Assembly (NCBI GenBank): GCA_019510315.1
Contig: JAEKKP010000094.1
Location: forward strand, 1 to 33,588
Direction: 5' to 3'
Length of the DNA: 33,588 bases
Source: Propionibacteriales bacterium
GTDB lineage: Bacteria; Actinomycetota; Actinomycetes; Propionibacteriales; Nocardioidaceae
Of this stretch, positions 31,826-33,588 are shown piece after piece; the first letter of the stretch is position 1; each line of letters starts with the position of its first letter. The position numbers and the translations under genes were made by a program. Under the pieces are notes generated by a model. It was not told the origin of the DNA. It searched no databases and saw nothing but the letters and a program-made list of their open reading frames with translations.

Positions 31826-33175
31826 ATGGTCGGGCAGCTCATCGGCCCGGTCGTGCCGATGCACGGTCTGGGCGGCGCCAAGGACCTGCCGATCCCGGCA
31901 CCACTCGCGATCGCGGGAGGCACGGCGGCGCTGGTCGTGTCGTTCTGCGTGCTGGTGCTCGCCTGGCGCCGTCCCCGGTACGCCGGGACGCGTGGCTCGG
32001 GGCGCCCGCTGCCGTCCGGACTCGCGGCGCTGATCGACAGCGACGGCTGGGCGTGGGCGCTCCGGCTGCTCGGGCTGGTCGCGGCCGGCTGGTTCGGGTG
32101 GGCGCTGGTCGCCGGGCCCGACCTCGTGACCAACCCGGTCTTCGGCAGCTTCTACGTGCTGCTCTGGGTGGGCATCGTGCCGGCGTCGTTGCTCTTCGGG
32201 CGGATCTTCCGCGCGCTGAGCCCCGTGCGCACGATCAACCTGCTGTTCGCGCGGGCCACCGGCGGTGAGCCGTCGAACGGTGTCACGGCCTATCCGGCGT
32301 GGCTGGGCTCCTGGCCCGCGGCCGTCGGGCTGTTCGCGTTCGTCTGGCTCGAGCTGGTCAACCCGCACTCGGCGTACATCGGTCCGGTCCGGCTCTGGCT
32401 CGCGGTGTACGTCGCCGTGATGCTGATCGGGTCGGCCGTGTTCGGGGACACCTGGCTGTCGCGCGCCGACCCGTTCGAGGCGTACTCCGACCTGCTCGCC
32501 AAGCTGTCCCCGTGGGCTCGGCGCGAGGACGGCACCCTCGTCTGGCGCAGCCCCCTGGCCAACCTGGCGACCACGCAGGCGCGGCCCGGCCTGGTGGCGA
32601 TGGTCGCGGTGCTGTTCGGGTCGACGGCCTTCGACTCCTACAAGGACACCCCGCGCTGGGTGAACTTCGTGACAGATCTCGGTCCGGACGTCGAGCTGCT
32701 CAACACGCTCGCCCTGGTGGCGTTCTGCGCTGCCGTCGGGTTCTCGTTCACGATCGCCACGCGGACCACCAGCGTCGATCCTGAGACCGGTCCCGAGCAT
32801 CGCGCTCTGCCGTCCCTGCTCGCGCACTCGGTGGTGCCGATCATCGTCGGCTACATGACCGCGCACTACCTGAGCTTCTTCGTGGAGCAGGGCCAGACCA
32901 CGCTGATCCAGCTCAGCGACCCGATGGTCAGCGGGCAGAACCTGCTCGGCACGGCCAACTGGACGGTCAACTACTGGCTCTCGTTCCACCCGACCGTGCT
33001 GGCGTCGATCAAGGTGCTCGCCGTCGTCATCGGGCACATCGTCGGCGTCGTCGCCGCCCACGACCGGGCGCTCGAGCTGCTGCCGAAGAAGCACCAGGTC
33101 GTCGGCCAGCTCGGGCTGCTGGTGATCATGGTCGTCTACACGGCTACCGGGCTGTACCTGCTCTTCGGCTCCTGA
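31826..33175 (+). CDS. Polytopic membrane protein of unknown function
   Basis: Multiple TM segments (e.g. LAIAGGTAALVVSFCVLVLAW, LYVAVMLIGSAVFG-like, LGLLVIMVVYTATGLYLLFGS); starts 3 nt after the lipoprotein stop. Confidence 0.82.
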   Translation: MVGQLIGPVVPMHGLGGAKDLPIPAPLAIAGGTAALVVSFCVLVLAWRRPRYAGTRGSGRPLPSGLAALIDSDGWAWALRLLGLVAAGWFGWALVAGPDLVTNPVFGSFYVLLWVGIVPASLLFGRIFRALSPVRTINLLFARATGGEPSNGVTAYPAWLGSWPAAVGLFAFVWLELVNPHSAYIGPVRLWLAVYVAVMLIGSAVFGDTWLSRADPFEAYSDLLAKLSPWARREDGTLVWRSPLANLATTQARPGLVAMVAVLFGSTAFDSYKDTPRWVNFVTDLGPDVELLNTLALVAFCAAVGFSFTIATRTTSVDPETGPEHRALPSLLAHSVVPIIVGYMTAHYLSFFVEQGQTTLIQLSDPMVSGQNLLGTANWTVNYWLSFHPTVLASIKVLAVVIGHIVGVVAAHDRALELLPKKHQVVGQLGLLVIMVVYTATGLYLLFGS

Positions 33176-33588
33176 GCCGGTGCGCGGGCGCGGCGGCGGC
33201 CGGGAACATCGCCGACGCCAGCTGCTCGAACGACGTGGCGAGCCGTGACTCGCCGAGCTCGGTGAGCGACCTGCCGGCGACCAGCGCCCGGTCGACGGTC
33301 GCGCGGTCCTCGGGGAGGAAGTGGACGGGCACCGGCCCGGCGTACCCCTCGACCATGCCGACGATGTCGCGCTCGCTCCAGCCGAGCGTCGAGCGCATCC
33401 TGTTCACCACGACGCGTGCCGGTGTGCCGCCGGCGACGTCGCGCAGCTGCACGAGACCGCGCGCGAGCCGAGCGAGACCGCTCGGCTCGGCCGACCCCAC
33501 CACGACGACCTCGTCCGCAGCCTCGAGCGCGTCGAGTGTCATCCGGTCTCGCGCGAGGGGGAGGTCGGCGTCCTCCAGCCCGAAGCCG
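33144..33588 (-). CDS. ParA/MinD/CpaE-like P-loop ATPase, C-terminal part, 5' truncated by the window edge
   Basis: Frame open to the edge (GFGLEDADLPLARDRMTLDALEAADEVVVVGSAEPSGLARLARGLVQL...RVVVNRM...). Confidence 0.65.
   Translation of the reverse strand, partial: GFGLEDADLPLARDRMTLDALEAADEVVVVGSAEPSGLARLARGLVQLRDVAGGTPARVVVNRMRSTLGWSERDIVGMVEGYAGPVPVHFLPEDRATVDRALVAGRSLTELGESRLATSFEQLASAMFPAAAAPAHRLRSRRAGTAR

Noticed and set aside
31274-33094. N-terminal extension of ORF 29849..33094 (minus)
   Set aside because: Real protein starts at MSERLRSSDLALLAQ (31273); the upstream part is antisense to the lipoprotein and membrane protein and is low complexity.

Overview
High-GC window, probably from an actinobacterium of the Nocardioides/Propionibacteriales type (inferred from protein families and codon bias; no marker gene seen). 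I support about 27 genes. In order they are: (1) a NarL-type two-component pair, with the kinase cut by the left edge; (2) a cytochrome P450 directly downstream of an animal-type haem peroxidase/dioxygenase; (3) a large secreted protein of unknown function; (4) a split NHEJ locus (LigD ligase, L,D-transpeptidase, LigD polymerase) with 4-nt overlaps, and Ku about 5.7 kb away; (5) a five-gene MacB-like export operon with two HlyD-type adaptors and a DUF5666-like lipoprotein, between the NHEJ parts; (6) a secreted/anchored protein translationally coupled to a class E/F-like sortase; (7) an amidase; (8) a 180-kDa-type NAD-glutamate dehydrogenase; (9) a tryptophan 2,3-dioxygenase gene with an apparent internal deletion and frameshift; (10) two tandem DUF2505-like genes; (11) a MarR regulator divergent from an NAD(P)-binding protein; (12) P5C dehydrogenase followed by an unlisted small membrane ORF; (13) a WS/DGAT-like acyltransferase; (14) a small lipoprotein, a polytopic membrane protein and a partial ParA/CpaE-like ATPase. 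The strongest leads are the peroxidase/P450 pair, which resembles a split fungal Ppo/oxylipin synthase and has a COX-like YRLH motif plus a P450 with DxxR instead of ExxR; the L,D-transpeptidase embedded in the NHEJ operon; the sortase and non-LPXTG substrate pair; and the tryptophan dioxygenase lesion. I saw no CRISPR array, tRNA, rRNA, transposase or prophage.
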